Origin: Nematostella vectensis
Lineage: Eukaryota > Cnidaria > Anthozoa > Actiniaria > Edwardsiidae
DNA length: 60,000 bases
Reading direction: 5' to 3'
NCBI RefSeq assembly: GCF_932526225.1
Contig: NC_064043.1
Coordinates: 13,206,085 to 13,266,084, forward strand
Of this stretch, positions 1 through 11,124 are shown one piece after another (positions within the stretch are counted from its first letter, which is position 1; the number at the start of each line of letters is the position of its first letter). The notes under the pieces were generated by a model. It saw only the letters and a list, made by a program, of their open reading frames with translations. It searched no databases and was not told the origin of the DNA. The translations under genes and the position numbers were made by a program.

Positions 1-575
1 CTTCACGGGCAATCGAAAATAACGCCATTCCTGGCGCGTTCGCAAGCTATTTTGTATTCATTTTTAGCTGTAGGAAACAAATTTCTTGTGACCACCAGTC
101 TAATATTTACCAAGAAAAATAAAAATTACCGTATAAAAGGCATAGGTATTGTAATTAAATCGTCCGGGATGGAGTAGTGAAGGCCCGTGGGAGTAGAGAA
201 GGCCGTGGATTTGAAAGGCAAAGAAAACATCTGTTTTCAAATCTTGAATTTTCATTCTCGAGGCATTCGGCGATAATCAAGCTTTTTTCCTCGGAGCTAT
301 TTCATCTTGCTCTTACCGCCTTCATGACTAAGATCATCATCGCGGCGTTTGATAATATTCTTTGACGAAGTGCATTATGGGAAGGGTGAGCATGCGAATA
401 TCATAAAAATGACGTCACCCTGTATCTTTCAGCGTTTTCAAACGTTTGGATCCGTGTTAGTGTGGGCGGCTGGATCAAGGCGAACACGATGCGAAAGCGG
501 TGGTGTGGTCGCGAATAAAGTGATAAGTTTACGGCGAAACGAATCCGGATACTTTTGAATCCGTGTGGACGAACC
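1..575. other. Intergenic sequence, no gene seen
   Basis: No reading frame here has a recognisable product or splice structure. The short open frames overlap each other on both strands. Nothing else is seen. Confidence 0.5.
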
Positions 576-960
576 CTCAGACCCTGTCCCCACGTATCCG
601 TTTTCAAAAAGATCCGCGTCAACACGAAGCATTTTCATTTTGATACGACCCGTCCCCACGAAAACGCAAAAACGATACGAAAACGAAACAAGCTCTACAG
701 CGCATGCGTAGACCCACTATATTTTGCTTGTTTACATCGCGCGCGCAAATTGAATCACGTCATCGTTTTCGAAAGGTTCCGTTTTCTTTCGTCCCCACGG
801 CACCGATAGGGTATCGTTTTTAAATTGTTCGACTCTGGGAATCGTTTTCAAAGCGTTCCTTTTTCGGTCATCGTTTTCGCGTTTACGTGTGGACGATACC
901 CGTATCCGTAAAAAAGGCTGCGTTTTCAAACGAAAACGATACGTTGGGACAGGGTCTCAG
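576..960. mobile_element. Small non-autonomous DNA transposon (MITE), about 375 bp
   Basis: The element at 581-955 begins ACCCTGTCCCCACGTATC and ends with an imperfect reverse complement, GATACGTTGGGACAGGGT. The 5 bases CTCAG flank both sides (576-580 and 956-960), as expected for a target duplication. The interior is rich in CGTTTTC/GAAAACG motifs in both orientations. No transposase is encoded. A 5-bp duplication does not settle the superfamily. Confidence 0.65.
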
Positions 961-1268
961 AGGACAATAAGCGCTAACAGTTTGACTAATAGTCGCGGGT
1001 CGCGGGTTTTCAGGGTGCGGGTTTGAAAAAGCTACGGGTTTGAAATTTTTGGCATTTTTTTTTGTTATTCTTTTTTAGGCACGGGAAAATAAAATATCCG
1101 ATAGTGAATGAGTTGGTGGCAGAAAAATCACGATGGAGGCACTGCTCTTGCGCCAGATGACGAAGGAACCATTACGCCGTAAAGCTTGTAAAGGAATCAT
1201 CTCCTGCAAGGGTAAAACGAGATTCACAACACTGCACTGCAGCTGCAAGAAAGCGAATCTGTATTGCA

Positions 1269-1396
1269 CCGGGTGGCCTGGGGTTGCTGTCTTATTAAGA
1301 CCGGGTGGCCTGGGGTTGCTGTCTTATTAAGACCGGGTGGCCTGGGGTTGCTGTCTTATTAAGACCGGGTGGCCTGGGGTTGCTGTCTTATTAAGA
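1269..1396. repeat. Tandem repeat, 32 bp x 4
   Basis: Four adjacent copies of a 32-bp unit beginning CCGGGTGGCCTGGGGTTGCT run exactly from 1269 to 1396, with no differences seen between copies. Identical copies suggest recent expansion. The open frame across it is a by-product. Confidence 0.9.
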
Positions 1397-2737
1397 CTGG
1401 TTACTGTAGAAAGGTGTGTGAGCACCGATAGTGGCTAGGTCTTTGTCATGATTATTCGCGGGTTTGAGTGCAACACCATGATTTTAAAAATTAGACATTT
1501 ACTTGAAACTATCCACTTTACAGCAGATCCATTGAATTGAATTGCTCGATTTATATATAATATCGAAAAGTGAGTACAAAAGTATGATGACGTCATGTAA
1601 CGTCAGCAGTAGAAAATTCAAGTTAGTTTTTGCATATTTTTAAAAAATAAGCTCCGAAGTCGATATCTTATTTGTTGTGGCATTTTGAACGAGATATTTA
1701 CAATTTGTTTGTCTTAGATTGGACATTATGGAGTTTCAATCATTATGACGTCATAATCACGTGAAAAACGCAAAATCAGAACTGGCAACCATAAAATTCG
1801 GATTCAGCGTTAAATTTTACATAAGATAGGCCATGTCGCCCACTTTTACTACGGTTTGCCGTATGAAGTCATTTTTCTCGATTTTGCGTCTATAGTCTAT
1901 TCAGTGATCTCCACGCGGGTTCGAAGAGCGTAACTGTGCTAGATGATCTACTTGTTTTAAAAGTGTCCTGTATAACTTTTTTTTTAGTTCAATTGGATTC
2001 TTATAGCCTCGTTCAGAAGGGTGGTTCGTCTTTAGTCCCCAAAGGTTACTTAAGTTTTCTTCTGAGCTGTACATTCACTGTCAAACCACTCTTTGCTACT
2101 TTCCATACTTTTCCTATTTCGGCTCGTGTTTTTCCTGTCTTTTACTGCTCCCGCTTTTTTCAATGTATTATGAAAGAAGTTATTAAGATTATTAACTGAG
2201 ACTTCTGGGCCATCAAAGAATTAAACGATTGATCTTAAATAACATAATCCACAAGACTAGAACCATTAGACTGTTGGCGTGTTTTCAAGCCCTTTCGATC
2301 ACCTAATATCCTACCATTCGCAATTTTCAAATTGTTCATCGCAATACAAGTATCCATTAATCCCCTGCTGTCAATGGTCGATGGGTCCAGAGTTTTTCTT
2401 GGCATGATAACATTATCAGGTGTATCACGCTCTGGGAGTTCGAAATAATTATTTGCATTTAAATCTCCAATTGAGTCTTGTAAGAGGCCAGTTCTGGCAT
2501 AAAAATCACCCAGAAAGACAACTTGTCTTCATCTTGGGAAGCGAGTTAATTAATTTCTAACTCTTCCATGTAAATTTCATTTTTTGCATTTTCGGTATTT
2601 TTTGGACTTAAATACAATATCCCTAGATAAATGTCCCGTCTCTACTACTCCAAAAAATATCATGTGCATTTATCACTTCTTGCACTTCTGGTAGGTTAAA
2701 TTTGTTACCAAAAACATTTTATTTTGTCCCTGTGTCC
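1397..2737. other. AT-rich intergenic sequence, no gene seen
   Basis: No recognisable gene. Several TGACGTCA palindromes (near 1590 and 1745) resemble cAMP-response elements, but similar ones recur near 9090-9120. They look repeat-borne rather than promoter-linked. Confidence 0.4.
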
Positions 2738-3826
2738 ATGGTGATGGTGATGGTGATGGTGATGGTGATGGTGATGGTGATGGTGATGGTGATGGTGATG
2801 GTGATGGTGATGGTGATGGTGATGGTGATGGTGATGGTGGTGGTGGTGGTGGTGGTGGTGATGGTGATGGTGATGGTGATGGTGATGGTGATGGTGATGG
2901 TGATGGTGATGGTGATGGTGATGGTGATGGTGATGGTGATGGTGATGGTGATGGTGATGGTGATGGTGATGGTGATGGTGATGGTGATGGTGATGGTGAT
3001 GGTGATGGTGATGGTGATGGTGATGGTGATGGTGATGGTGATGGTGGTGGTGGTGATGGTGGTGGTGATGATGGTGGTGATGGTGATGGTGATGGTGATG
3101 GTGATGGTGATGGTGATGGTGATGGTGATGGTGATGGTGATGGTGATGGTGATGGTGATGGTGATGGTGATGGTGATGGTGATGGTGATGGTGATGGTGA
3201 TGGTGATGGTGATGGTGATGGTGATGGTGGTGGTGATTGTGATGGTGATGGTGATGGTGATGGTGATGGTGATGGTGATGGTGATGGTGATGGTGATGGT
3301 GATGGTGATGGTGATGGTGATGGTGATGGTGATGGTGATGGTGATGGTGATGGTGATGGTGATGGTGATGGTGATGGTGATGGTGATGGTGATGGTGATG
3401 GTGATGGTGATGGTGATGGTGATGGTGGTGGTGGTGGTGGTGGTGGTGATGGTGGTGGTGGTGGTGATGGTGATGGTGATGGTGATGGTGATGGTGATGG
3501 TGATGGTGATGGTGATGGTGATGGTGATGGTGATGGTGATGGTGATGGTGATGGTGATGGTGATGGTGATGGTGATGGTGATGGTGATGGTGATGGTGAT
3601 GGTGATGGTGATGGTGATGGTGATGGTGATGGTGATGGTGATGGTGATGGTGATGGTGATGGTGGTGGTGGTGGTGGTGGTGGTGGTGGTGGTGGTGGTG
3701 GTGGTGGTGGTGGTGGTGGTGGTGGTGGTGGTGGTGGTGGTGATGGTGATGGTGATGGTGATGGTGATGGTGATGGTGATGGTGATGGTGATGGTGATGG
3801 TGATGGTGGATGGTGGTGGGGTGATG
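2738..3826. repeat. Hexanucleotide (GATGGT)n array, about 1.1 kb
   Basis: The array is almost pure GATGGT, interrupted by runs of GGT (near 2835, 3045, 3425-3460 and 3660-3740) and a single GATTGT near 3235. The period is a multiple of three, so all frames are open. They give artificial poly-His, Ile-Thr, Met-Val and Ser-Pro/poly-Pro proteins on the two strands, and I treat none as a gene. Confidence 0.95.
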
Positions 3827-3913
3827 ACTGACATCGCCTTCCATGCGCTAATGTATATCCTCTGTCAAATAAACTACTTTTATTTCTGTCAAGGTTAAAG
3901 AAGTCAAAGCAGC

Positions 3914-4144
3914 ATGGAGGGCAACAAGAATGAATCCAAGATATCAAAGGGTGAGTTACGCACGTCTGAATGGGAATACATGGGAGATCTGAGCGAAGCG
4001 TTCTTTGCCGAAGGCAACGACCGCAATGATTACTATCCCTACAACCGAAGAGACCTGATGGAATTTGACCCACAAGGCTATAGAGCTATCCATGGGATCT
4101 GGGGTCCACCTTATCCCAGCAAAGTGGCGACAGCCGGGACTTAG
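3914..4144 (+). CDS. Possible small or partial gene, unrecognised
   Basis: A 76-codon open frame has mixed, protein-like composition rich in Glu, Asp, Tyr and Pro, ending in a Gly-Ile-Trp-Gly-Pro-Pro-Tyr-Pro stretch. It lies between the hexanucleotide array and a 46-bp minisatellite. I do not recognise a family. No signal peptide or membrane segment is visible. A donor-like AAAG/GTGAGT at about 3949-3952 would cut the frame, so part of it could belong to an exon read in another frame. It could be a terminal exon or chance. Confidence 0.2.
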   Translation: MEGNKNESKISKGELRTSEWEYMGDLSEAFFAEGNDRNDYYPYNRRDLMEFDPQGYRAIHGIWGPPYPSKVATAGT

Positions 4145-4147
4145 CGC

Positions 4148-4646
4148 CTGAGACACCCAACAACACATCACCTATTTGTTAGACATAGATATTCTGAGAC
4201 CCCCAACAAAACATCACCTATTTGTTAGACATAGATATTCTGAGACACCCAACAACACATCACCTATTTGTTAGACATAGATTTACTGAAACACCCAACA
4301 ACACATCACCTATTTGTTAGACATAGACATACTGAGACACCCAACAACACATCACCTATATGTTAGACATAGATATTCTGTGACCCCAACAACACATCAC
4401 CTATTTGTTAGACATAGATATACTGAGACCCCCAACAACATATCGCCTATTTCTTAGACATAGACACACTGAGACACCCAACAACACATCACCTATTTGT
4501 TAGACATAGATATTCTGAGACACCCAACAACACATTACCTATTTGTTAGACATAGATATCCCAACAACACATCACCTATTTGTTAGATATAGATATTCTT
4601 AGACCCCCAATAACACGTCGCCTATTTGTTAGACATAAATATACAG
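4148..4646. repeat. Minisatellite, 46-bp unit, about 11 copies
   Basis: The unit contains CCCAACAACACATCACCTAT followed by TTGTTAGACATAGATATTCT. About eleven copies run head to tail with point differences and one shortened copy near 4553. It begins a few bases after the stop of the small frame at 3914-4144. Confidence 0.9.
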
Positions 4647-5336
4647 TCGATCTCTATTTGATTTGCCTGTGACAACTAGTGCAAAAAAAACTGTTTTCTA
4701 TTACAAACAAAAACCGCCGGTAGAAGCACCTGCCAGACCTGTGGTACACTCTTTTTTTAGAATCTTTTTTATAAGAACGTCCAGCCTGAGATTTCACCAA
4801 ATTTTAAGAACTTCCTTAGAACATGCCGAGGCTCAGATAGCAGAAAAACAAATTATTTTTTAGCCCTGATGCGTTCTAAAATGCAGAATCAAATTCAGTA
4901 ACAATCTTATCATTGCTATTGATCATTAGTGTAATTCCCTTCCTTATAATTCATCGCGTATTACATACTTGTATGCACTAAAATCTAAGAACATTGTTAA
5001 GAACAGATTCAGCCTTTAAATGTTCCGAAAAAAAGGGCTCAGCCTTAACTGAAAATTAGACGTTTTTTTTAAAAGAAAGAGTGTATTAAGGAAGCCAAAA
5101 AGTGAAATCAGCAACGAATTTCAAAAACATCCATTTGTATTTTGATTTGTTTGACATACTTCTTTATTTCGAGTGTAGCTTAGCGACTGGCTTGGAGAAA
5201 AAAAAGCTATAGGAGAGGACAAACTTGGTATTAGAAATGGAAAGTCTAAAATTAAGAATACAGCAAAAGTCTACAAATCAGACCAGGGCTTTTAATTTAA
5301 TAATCATTATTGAAAACGAAATTATCGAAAAAAAAA
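4647..5336. other. AT-rich intergenic sequence, no gene seen
   Basis: AT-rich sequence. One 66-codon frame (4663-4863) resembles nothing I know and starts at the edge of the minisatellite. I see nothing else. Confidence 0.4.
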
Positions 5337-5872
5337 GTAGTAAGCCCGCCTACACCGCGGTGATCCTAGATACTAAAAATTCTTAGATACTAAACAAATA
5401 CTAATCAGAAACTAATCAGATACTAAACAGAAACTATAAACAGAAACTAATAGCAAGGGGGGGTAATTGTTCATAACAAAAAATATTCAAAATTACCTAT
5501 TTTCTGCATAGAATTAGAGAGTACGGCTGGAAATACGTCAACATATTTATTTTATAGCGATTTTCACGCTATTTAGCGGATTTAGGCTAAATTTCTATTT
5601 CGGTCATCACTAGCGTGAAAAAATTCAAAAGGCGATTCTACACATAGTTTAATTCAACTGGATAAAAAATACGAGGGAGCGAATTTAGATTTGTTCGCAT
5701 GAATAGCTGCTGGGTAGGAACATTTTTCTTTCTTTCTTTCTTTTTTTGTTTGTTTGTTTGAACAGATCAGAAACTGATGAAGTAGCCCCCCTGACTGTTT
5801 TTAGTATCTGTTTAGTATCTGATTAGTATCTGAGGGATTAGTCTAAGATCACCGCGGTCCCTCCTACTAATT
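5337..5872. mobile_element. Non-autonomous inverted-repeat element with subterminal repeats
   Basis: The ends are inverted relatives: CACCGCGGTGATC near 5353-5365 and GATCACCGCGGTC near 5847-5859. Inside each end is a cluster of AGATACTAAACAG/AATCAGATACTAA motifs, on the plus strand at the left and as TTAGTATCTG at the right. Inverted ends plus clustered subterminal repeats are typical of MITEs. No transposase or clear target duplication was found. Confidence 0.6.
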
Positions 5873-5984
5873 TAATCTGTTTTTATTCTATCGCTTTTCA
5901 AATCAGACTAATAAACGAGAACGCTTTAAGTATCTTATAAGTGGAATGTGTACGATCTATAGCGGCTAAGGGTTGCATGAAAGT

Positions 5985-6880
5985 CGTGAGAATCTTATCA
6001 AAAAGGCTAGATAACCAAATAAGCCTTCAACAACTTAACTGTGGCTTTTCCACTTCAAGAGCAAGGTAAGCTTAGTAAATAATAGTATTCTAAAACAGAT
6101 GCTACCCAGCTAAATTTGAAATAGCATAGTTCGTACACTGAAGTAATAATACCAGTGATTATAATAATAGTAAAACGAGAAAGAGAGTATATTTTAATAA
6201 AGCCTTGATTTCCTTTTGACCGTAAATCAAAACTGTTAAAAAGAGAAGGCGTCTTTGATAATTTCCTTTGTTGACTTTACCATACTGGTATCTCCATATA
6301 GATAAATATTAACGATGGTCCTACTGCCGAGCTCTGCCAATGGAGCATTTAAAGCGGTATTTGAACTCCCAAGAGGATAGAATGGTGTATCACACAAGAG
6401 GAAGCATCTCTAACGTCTTTTGTATAAAGTACTCAGTCGGAAAAATTTTTAAGAAATAAATTTTTTAGAAATAGTTTTTAGAAATATTTTGTACAATTCG
6501 TGTACAGATGTACAACCCAGATAAACTTCAACATCCTTAATGATTTCGAAGTTTTTAATATATGGTTATCATTGATATGTCTTGCCCAAAAGAGGCAATG
6601 CGCTGGTTATTTTTTTACAATCATAATTTTACATAACTCTATCGGATATACAGGATACAGTAGTACAAACTCGGACACGTTTTCGCCGTTTTTCCGGGCT
6701 CCCCACCCCCCTCCCCTACTGAGCCCTGTTACAGGTCCACTTTCAGGCAATAAGTTCTCTACAGATGCTTTACTCAGTTTGACAAGGCACCCATGAAACA
6801 CTATGGCAAGTAACGCATCCAAGTGCCTTTTGTTATTTCGACTACTTTATGAAACCCCACAAAGAGATCAAGTCTGTTAA
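5985..6880. repeat. Dispersed repeat, copy 1
   Basis: This segment shares long stretches with 8160-8800: the ATAACCAAATAAGCCTTCAA region, the CCATACTGGTATCTCCATAT region and the CGGACACGTTTTCGCCGTTT region. Its right part (6733-6870, with AAGTGCCTTTTGTTATTTC) is shared with 13,100-13,260. The copies differ by indels. It is probably the body of an unclassified transposon that inserted or was duplicated several times. Confidence 0.75.
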
Positions 6881-6929
6881 TCTTTCACGACCATTTTCAC
6901 AAAGGGAGGCGGAGTGGTCCGAGGGGAGG

Positions 6930-7700
6930 GGGGGGGGAGGAGTTGGGGGGGGGGGTGTTCCAGGAAGAGATGTACCATTTGTGATAACATCGCTCCTACC
7001 TCCCGCATTATCGGACCGCCAATGGGGAGTCTTACGTTGTCACGGACCATATCGCATGCAACACTAGTAATCTCATTTATTGCATTTTTTAACAATTTTG
7101 CGGTATGATCTTCGATCTGTCGATCGGAGAAACCGGTCGCATGCTCGGCAGGCGTTTTTTTGAACACCGCAACGATGTAACCAACCGTCGCACATTCAAA
7201 CCAGTTTCTAGGCATTTTAACCTCCCAGGACACTCTGTCCACCACTTGTCTATTTGTGGAGTTTCTTTACATAACGTTTCTAATGACTCTCGCATCCAGA
7301 AAGAGAATTGAATCATTTTCTCTCTTGGCTGTAGAGCCCTCCTAGGTATAAATGAAAAACTGTCCTTTGCATAGATAATTACGATTTCCTTAGCGCCCCC
7401 CGCTCTAATTTCCTATTGTTCCTTGTTCCTTTGTGTCAGACCGCGCGTGCGGCGCCGGCTTACTGCCTATTGTTTGCACACTACACTATAAATGCCACTC
7501 CCCCATCCTATTCAGTTTCTTTTCTGTTTCACACAGGCGTTCAACATATCTTTTCAACCTTGTGTCGATTTATACCTTGTCTACACCATGCCTACGAAGA
7601 CCATCTAGTTTTTCTACAGCTTGCCTGTAGTCTTTCCAGTTATACCAAATTTCAGCATATTCTTTCCGTAAACAAAATAAAATACCCGCAATAATTGATC
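6930..7700 (+). pseudogene. Decayed C-terminal part of a GIY-YIG retroelement (Penelope-like)
   Basis: One frame reads a Cys-x2-Cys start (RCTICDNI, about 6973). Another frame (7105-7311) reads an IGETGRMLG core followed by RRFFEHRNDV and RHFNLPGHSVHH. This is the layout of the zinc-binding linker plus GIY-YIG endonuclease at the C-terminus of Penelope-like elements. The two parts are in different frames and the reverse transcriptase upstream is absent, so this is a truncated, frameshifted remnant. The 3' flank up to about 7765 recurs inverted at 10,765-10,890. A non-Penelope retroelement with a GIY-YIG domain is the alternative. Confidence 0.6.
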
Positions 7701-8159
7701 TCGCCACTGTAATACAATGTGTTTTATGCATGTTAATATTCTAGAAAGGCGCAAAATCGTTATTCGACGAAAAAGCGTGAGTTTTGTTTGATATTTAGTT
7801 TAGTTAAATGGGAAAAATTGTGAAAAAATAATTTGTGGAAATCTATCCTCTTCTATTTTGTCTTTCTAACAGAGGCTTTTTTTATTATTATCCTGAGATA
7901 AAAAAGTTTATTAGTCGGGAATGTCTACTCGATAATCTGTCTGAGATACGCAACCAAACGACATTTTAATGTTTGTAGGCTAAATGGAAAAATTATAGAG
8001 CGGCAGTCAGAGGAAGATCACCGCTAATTGCTAACTACATTTCCCACTGATTCCCTATTGTTCAATGCCTCACCGTTGACACCTTAATTACTATGAAATT
8101 GAGGGGGTTCAAATGGAGGGCGCTGATTGGTCGAGTAGCAGTGATCTTTTTCTAAGGTT
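7701..8159. other. Repeat-derived spacer, no gene
   Basis: It includes the end of the retroelement-associated repeat and a segment (about 7937-8020, CTGTCTGAGATACG then AAACGACATTTTAATG) that recurs at about 13,545-13,625. No gene is seen. Confidence 0.45.
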
Positions 8160-8800
8160 TAAAAGTCGTTTTAGAATCTCATCAAAAAGGTTAGATAACC
8201 AAATAAGCCTTCAACTACTCTACTGTGGCTTTTCCACTTCAAGAGCAAGGTAAGCTTAAGTAAATAATCATAATAGTATTCTAAAACAGATATCACCCAG
8301 CGAAATTTGTAATAGAATAGTTCGTACACAGTAAAACGAAGAAAAAAGTATGTTTTTTTAAAGCCTTGATTTCCTTGTGGCCGTAAACCAACACTGTTAA
8401 AAAAACACAGAAAGCCGTCTTTAATAATTTTCTTTGTTGACTTTACCATACTGGTATCTCCATATAGATAAATATTAACGATGGTCCTACTGCCGAGCTC
8501 TGCCAATGGAGCATTTAAAGCGGTATTTGAACTCCCAAAAGGAAAAAATGTCGTATCATATAAAGTACTCAGCCGTGTACAGATGTACAACTCAGATGAA
8601 CTTCAACATCCTTTATGATTTCGAAGTTTTTGATATATGGTTTTCATTGAGCCAATGCGCTGGCAATTTTTTTTTACAAACATAATTTTACCTTACCCTA
8701 TCGGTTATACAGTATACAGTGCTACAAACTCTGACACGTTTTCGCCGTTTTTTCCCGTGCTCAGCCCCCTCTCCCCAACTGAGCCCTGTTACATACAACC
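8160..8800. repeat. Dispersed repeat, copy 2
   Basis: A shorter, diverged copy of 5985-6735 in the same orientation. It keeps the CTGTGGCTTTTCCACTTCAA, CCATACTGGTATCTCCATAT and ACACGTTTTCGCCGTTTTTT landmarks in the same order. The minus-strand frame across 8171-8590 is not recognised and has no counterpart conserved in the other copy, so I do not call it a gene. Confidence 0.75.
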
Positions 8801-9798
8801 ATGTGGCGGATCCACATGTGGAGATATTTTTTTATTTATTTTTTATTTTAAAAGTTCTAAAATCAAAAACGAATTTAAAACCTTCGAAATAAAATAATAA
8901 TCTAAATAGCAAATAGCGATACGTTGGACGATCCGTGGTGTCTTATAAGATGGCGTTTTGGAGTTCCAGGGTGTTCGGAAGTTAGGCTGCTAGGGAAATT
9001 TTAAATTACACCGTAGGTTTGTTAGAAAAAGAGTTTAACTGCTGAAATTGGTCAAGTTGACTAGTGACTCATCTTTCTACATATTGATGACGTCATTAGG
9101 TGAGGTCATCAGATGACGTCATCACAGCAGAAAAAATCGTTTATTTGCCTTTCCTTTATTTTTTCCAAAGGATTTTTAGTTCAGAGTATTCATTATTTCT
9201 TTCTGAACAAACGTGAGCATGGATTTGAAAAAATATTGAAAAATCATTTTTTTAGACCAATAAATGTGCAAGCCATTGGGGTATATGTTTTCATTTTGAC
9301 CGGTACGCCTTATTCCATGCTCAGTTTTAAGAAGAAAAGGGTAAGCAATATTTCCGTACAAAAAATTGTCACGATTCCAAAAATTTAGGGTGCCATTTTA
9401 CCTTTTTTTGTGCGACCGGAATTCGTTTTTAACTCATGCGCTGTGGTCCAGACTATTTTGAGGCGCGGCTGCTTAGCCACAAATCTAGTGCACGGCGCTC
9501 TCTGCCATGTGTTGTTTTGAGACTCGCAATCGCACGGAAAATGATGTTTTACCGCGCTAACAATGTTGGATATACTGGTAAAAGGTTCACTGTTGTTGTT
9601 TTGATTGTTTTGAATGGACTTATTGATTTGAGCGAAAATCCGGACATTTTGTTGCAAAAGGGGGAAAAATGAAACATTTTTGACCGGCGAAAAGTTTGTA
9701 AACAAACGCGCGCGCCTTGAAAAGCCCGCCATTTTCAAACCGGAAGCGATTTTTCCCCGCCTAAATTGCGAGAGCGCGCGTCAGCGTAGCAACCAAGG

Positions 9799-9799
<1 letters not shown>
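8801..9799. other. Intergenic sequence, no gene seen
   Basis: Contains three TGACGTCA-type palindromes at about 9088-9122. A minus-strand open frame (9385-9738, 117 codons) is not recognised. The GCCATTTTCAAACCGGAAGC context near 9730 looks transposon-derived. No supported gene. Confidence 0.4.

Positions 9800-9866
<67 letters not shown>
9800..9866. repeat. Tetranucleotide microsatellite (GACA)n
   Basis: About 17 uninterrupted GACA units. Confidence 0.95.
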
Positions 9867-11124
9867 TTTATTAGAGTGCCGTGAACAAAGATGTACATAG
9901 GCCATTATTCTCTAATATTTACAGTCATAAATGTATTTAGCTACAATGCTATGGTGTTTTTTGGGGCTATTAAATCTGTAAAGTTTGGGAATTGTCTATA
10001 TAGTTGTTGCGAAAGATTATTTCGAAGCTCTTTGTAAATTGGGCATTTGACAAGAAAGTGTCGCATAACAACTTTAATTTAGCAGGGGCGTAGCCAGGGG
10101 GTGGCCTAGGGGGCCCGCCCCCCTTTAGCAGCCAAAAATACAGTAAATGTATGATACATTATCTAAAATATAGGAGAAAATGCCTTAAAAGTCTCTTTTG
10201 GGCCCCCTCCTGTTAAAAATCCTGGCCGCTATTTAGAAGTCTTTGAAATTTTGAAATGAATAAGTACATACTTTTCAACCCGTTAATGCTTGCAAAGCAT
10301 TTACGAGTTATTGTAGGGACTTCTGTGTCACTCGATCGTCGGATGGTTGGGATGGTCGGATCGATCATCGGTAAACTTTCTGTGGTCTTTCACTTTCGGT
10401 GTTCAACTTCTGGTTAAAAATTAGTACTATAAAAGGGTTCTGTAATCGACCTGTGGCCACTATAGTCATTACCTAATGTATTCGTGAAGTATTTATTTGC
10501 TAGATTTTTCAGAAATATCTTCCATGTGGGGTGAGCGTGCGCATGCACCTTACGTTTGTCACAGAAGTCAATTGATCTCCTACGGTTCAAGCCAATACTA
10601 GTTTCCAGTTTGCAAACAAAACAAGTTAAATGCTCGCAAACATTCCCATTCATCTTTGTTTTAAATCGTCTCCGGGTTTTCGCGTTGTTTGTTTGATGTG
10701 TGCTGAACGAGCGACTAGCCAAAACTGCGACTTTTAAGTACAAAAAGATGCCCCCTGCTTATTCATCGAATAACGATTTTGCGCCTTTCTAGAATGTTGA
10801 CATGCATAAAACACATTGTATGACAGTAACGTGTTCAATTATTGCGGGTAATTTATTTTGTTTCCGGAAAGAATATGCTGAAATTTGACATGCTAGCAAA
10901 AAGCTTTTCGATCAGTACGTTACCCATAGTAATAAGTAACTTCAGTTACCAGTCAACTCAGTAATGACACGTTAGTCTAGCGGTGCGGACACTTGTCTAA
11001 AATGGCAGCGACCAGTCCAGCACAAAAACATGGATTGTTCAAATTGGTGATAAAAGCATGGAACTTTTACAGATTACTAATGGTCCAAAGGGTAATAAAA
11101 TGTGATATAGTGCCAAGCCAAGAG
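9867..11124. other. Intergenic repeat-rich sequence
   Basis: No gene is recognised; the minus frame at 10,414-10,743 is unassigned. 10,765-10,890 is an inverted copy of 7648-7765, sharing the AACGATTTTGCGCCTTTCTA and GCATAAAACACATTGTAT stretches. 10,085-10,230 has G/C-tract ends (GTGGCCTAGGGGGCCCGCCC, then GGGCCCCCTCC) that may mark another short element. Confidence 0.45.

Noticed and set aside
2673-4073. Long minus-strand Ser-Pro/Pro-rich frame, plus poly-His, Ile-Thr and Met-Val frames
   Set aside because: All are translations of the hexanucleotide array, open because the period is a multiple of three.
9088-9122. TGACGTCA sites as cAMP-response promoter elements
   Set aside because: Similar palindromes occur near 1590 and 1745 in gene-free, repeat-like sequence, and no gene start is nearby.
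10970-11045. Possible tRNA gene from a TAGTCTAGCGGT-like B-box resemblance
   Set aside because: I could not form the acceptor and anticodon stems.
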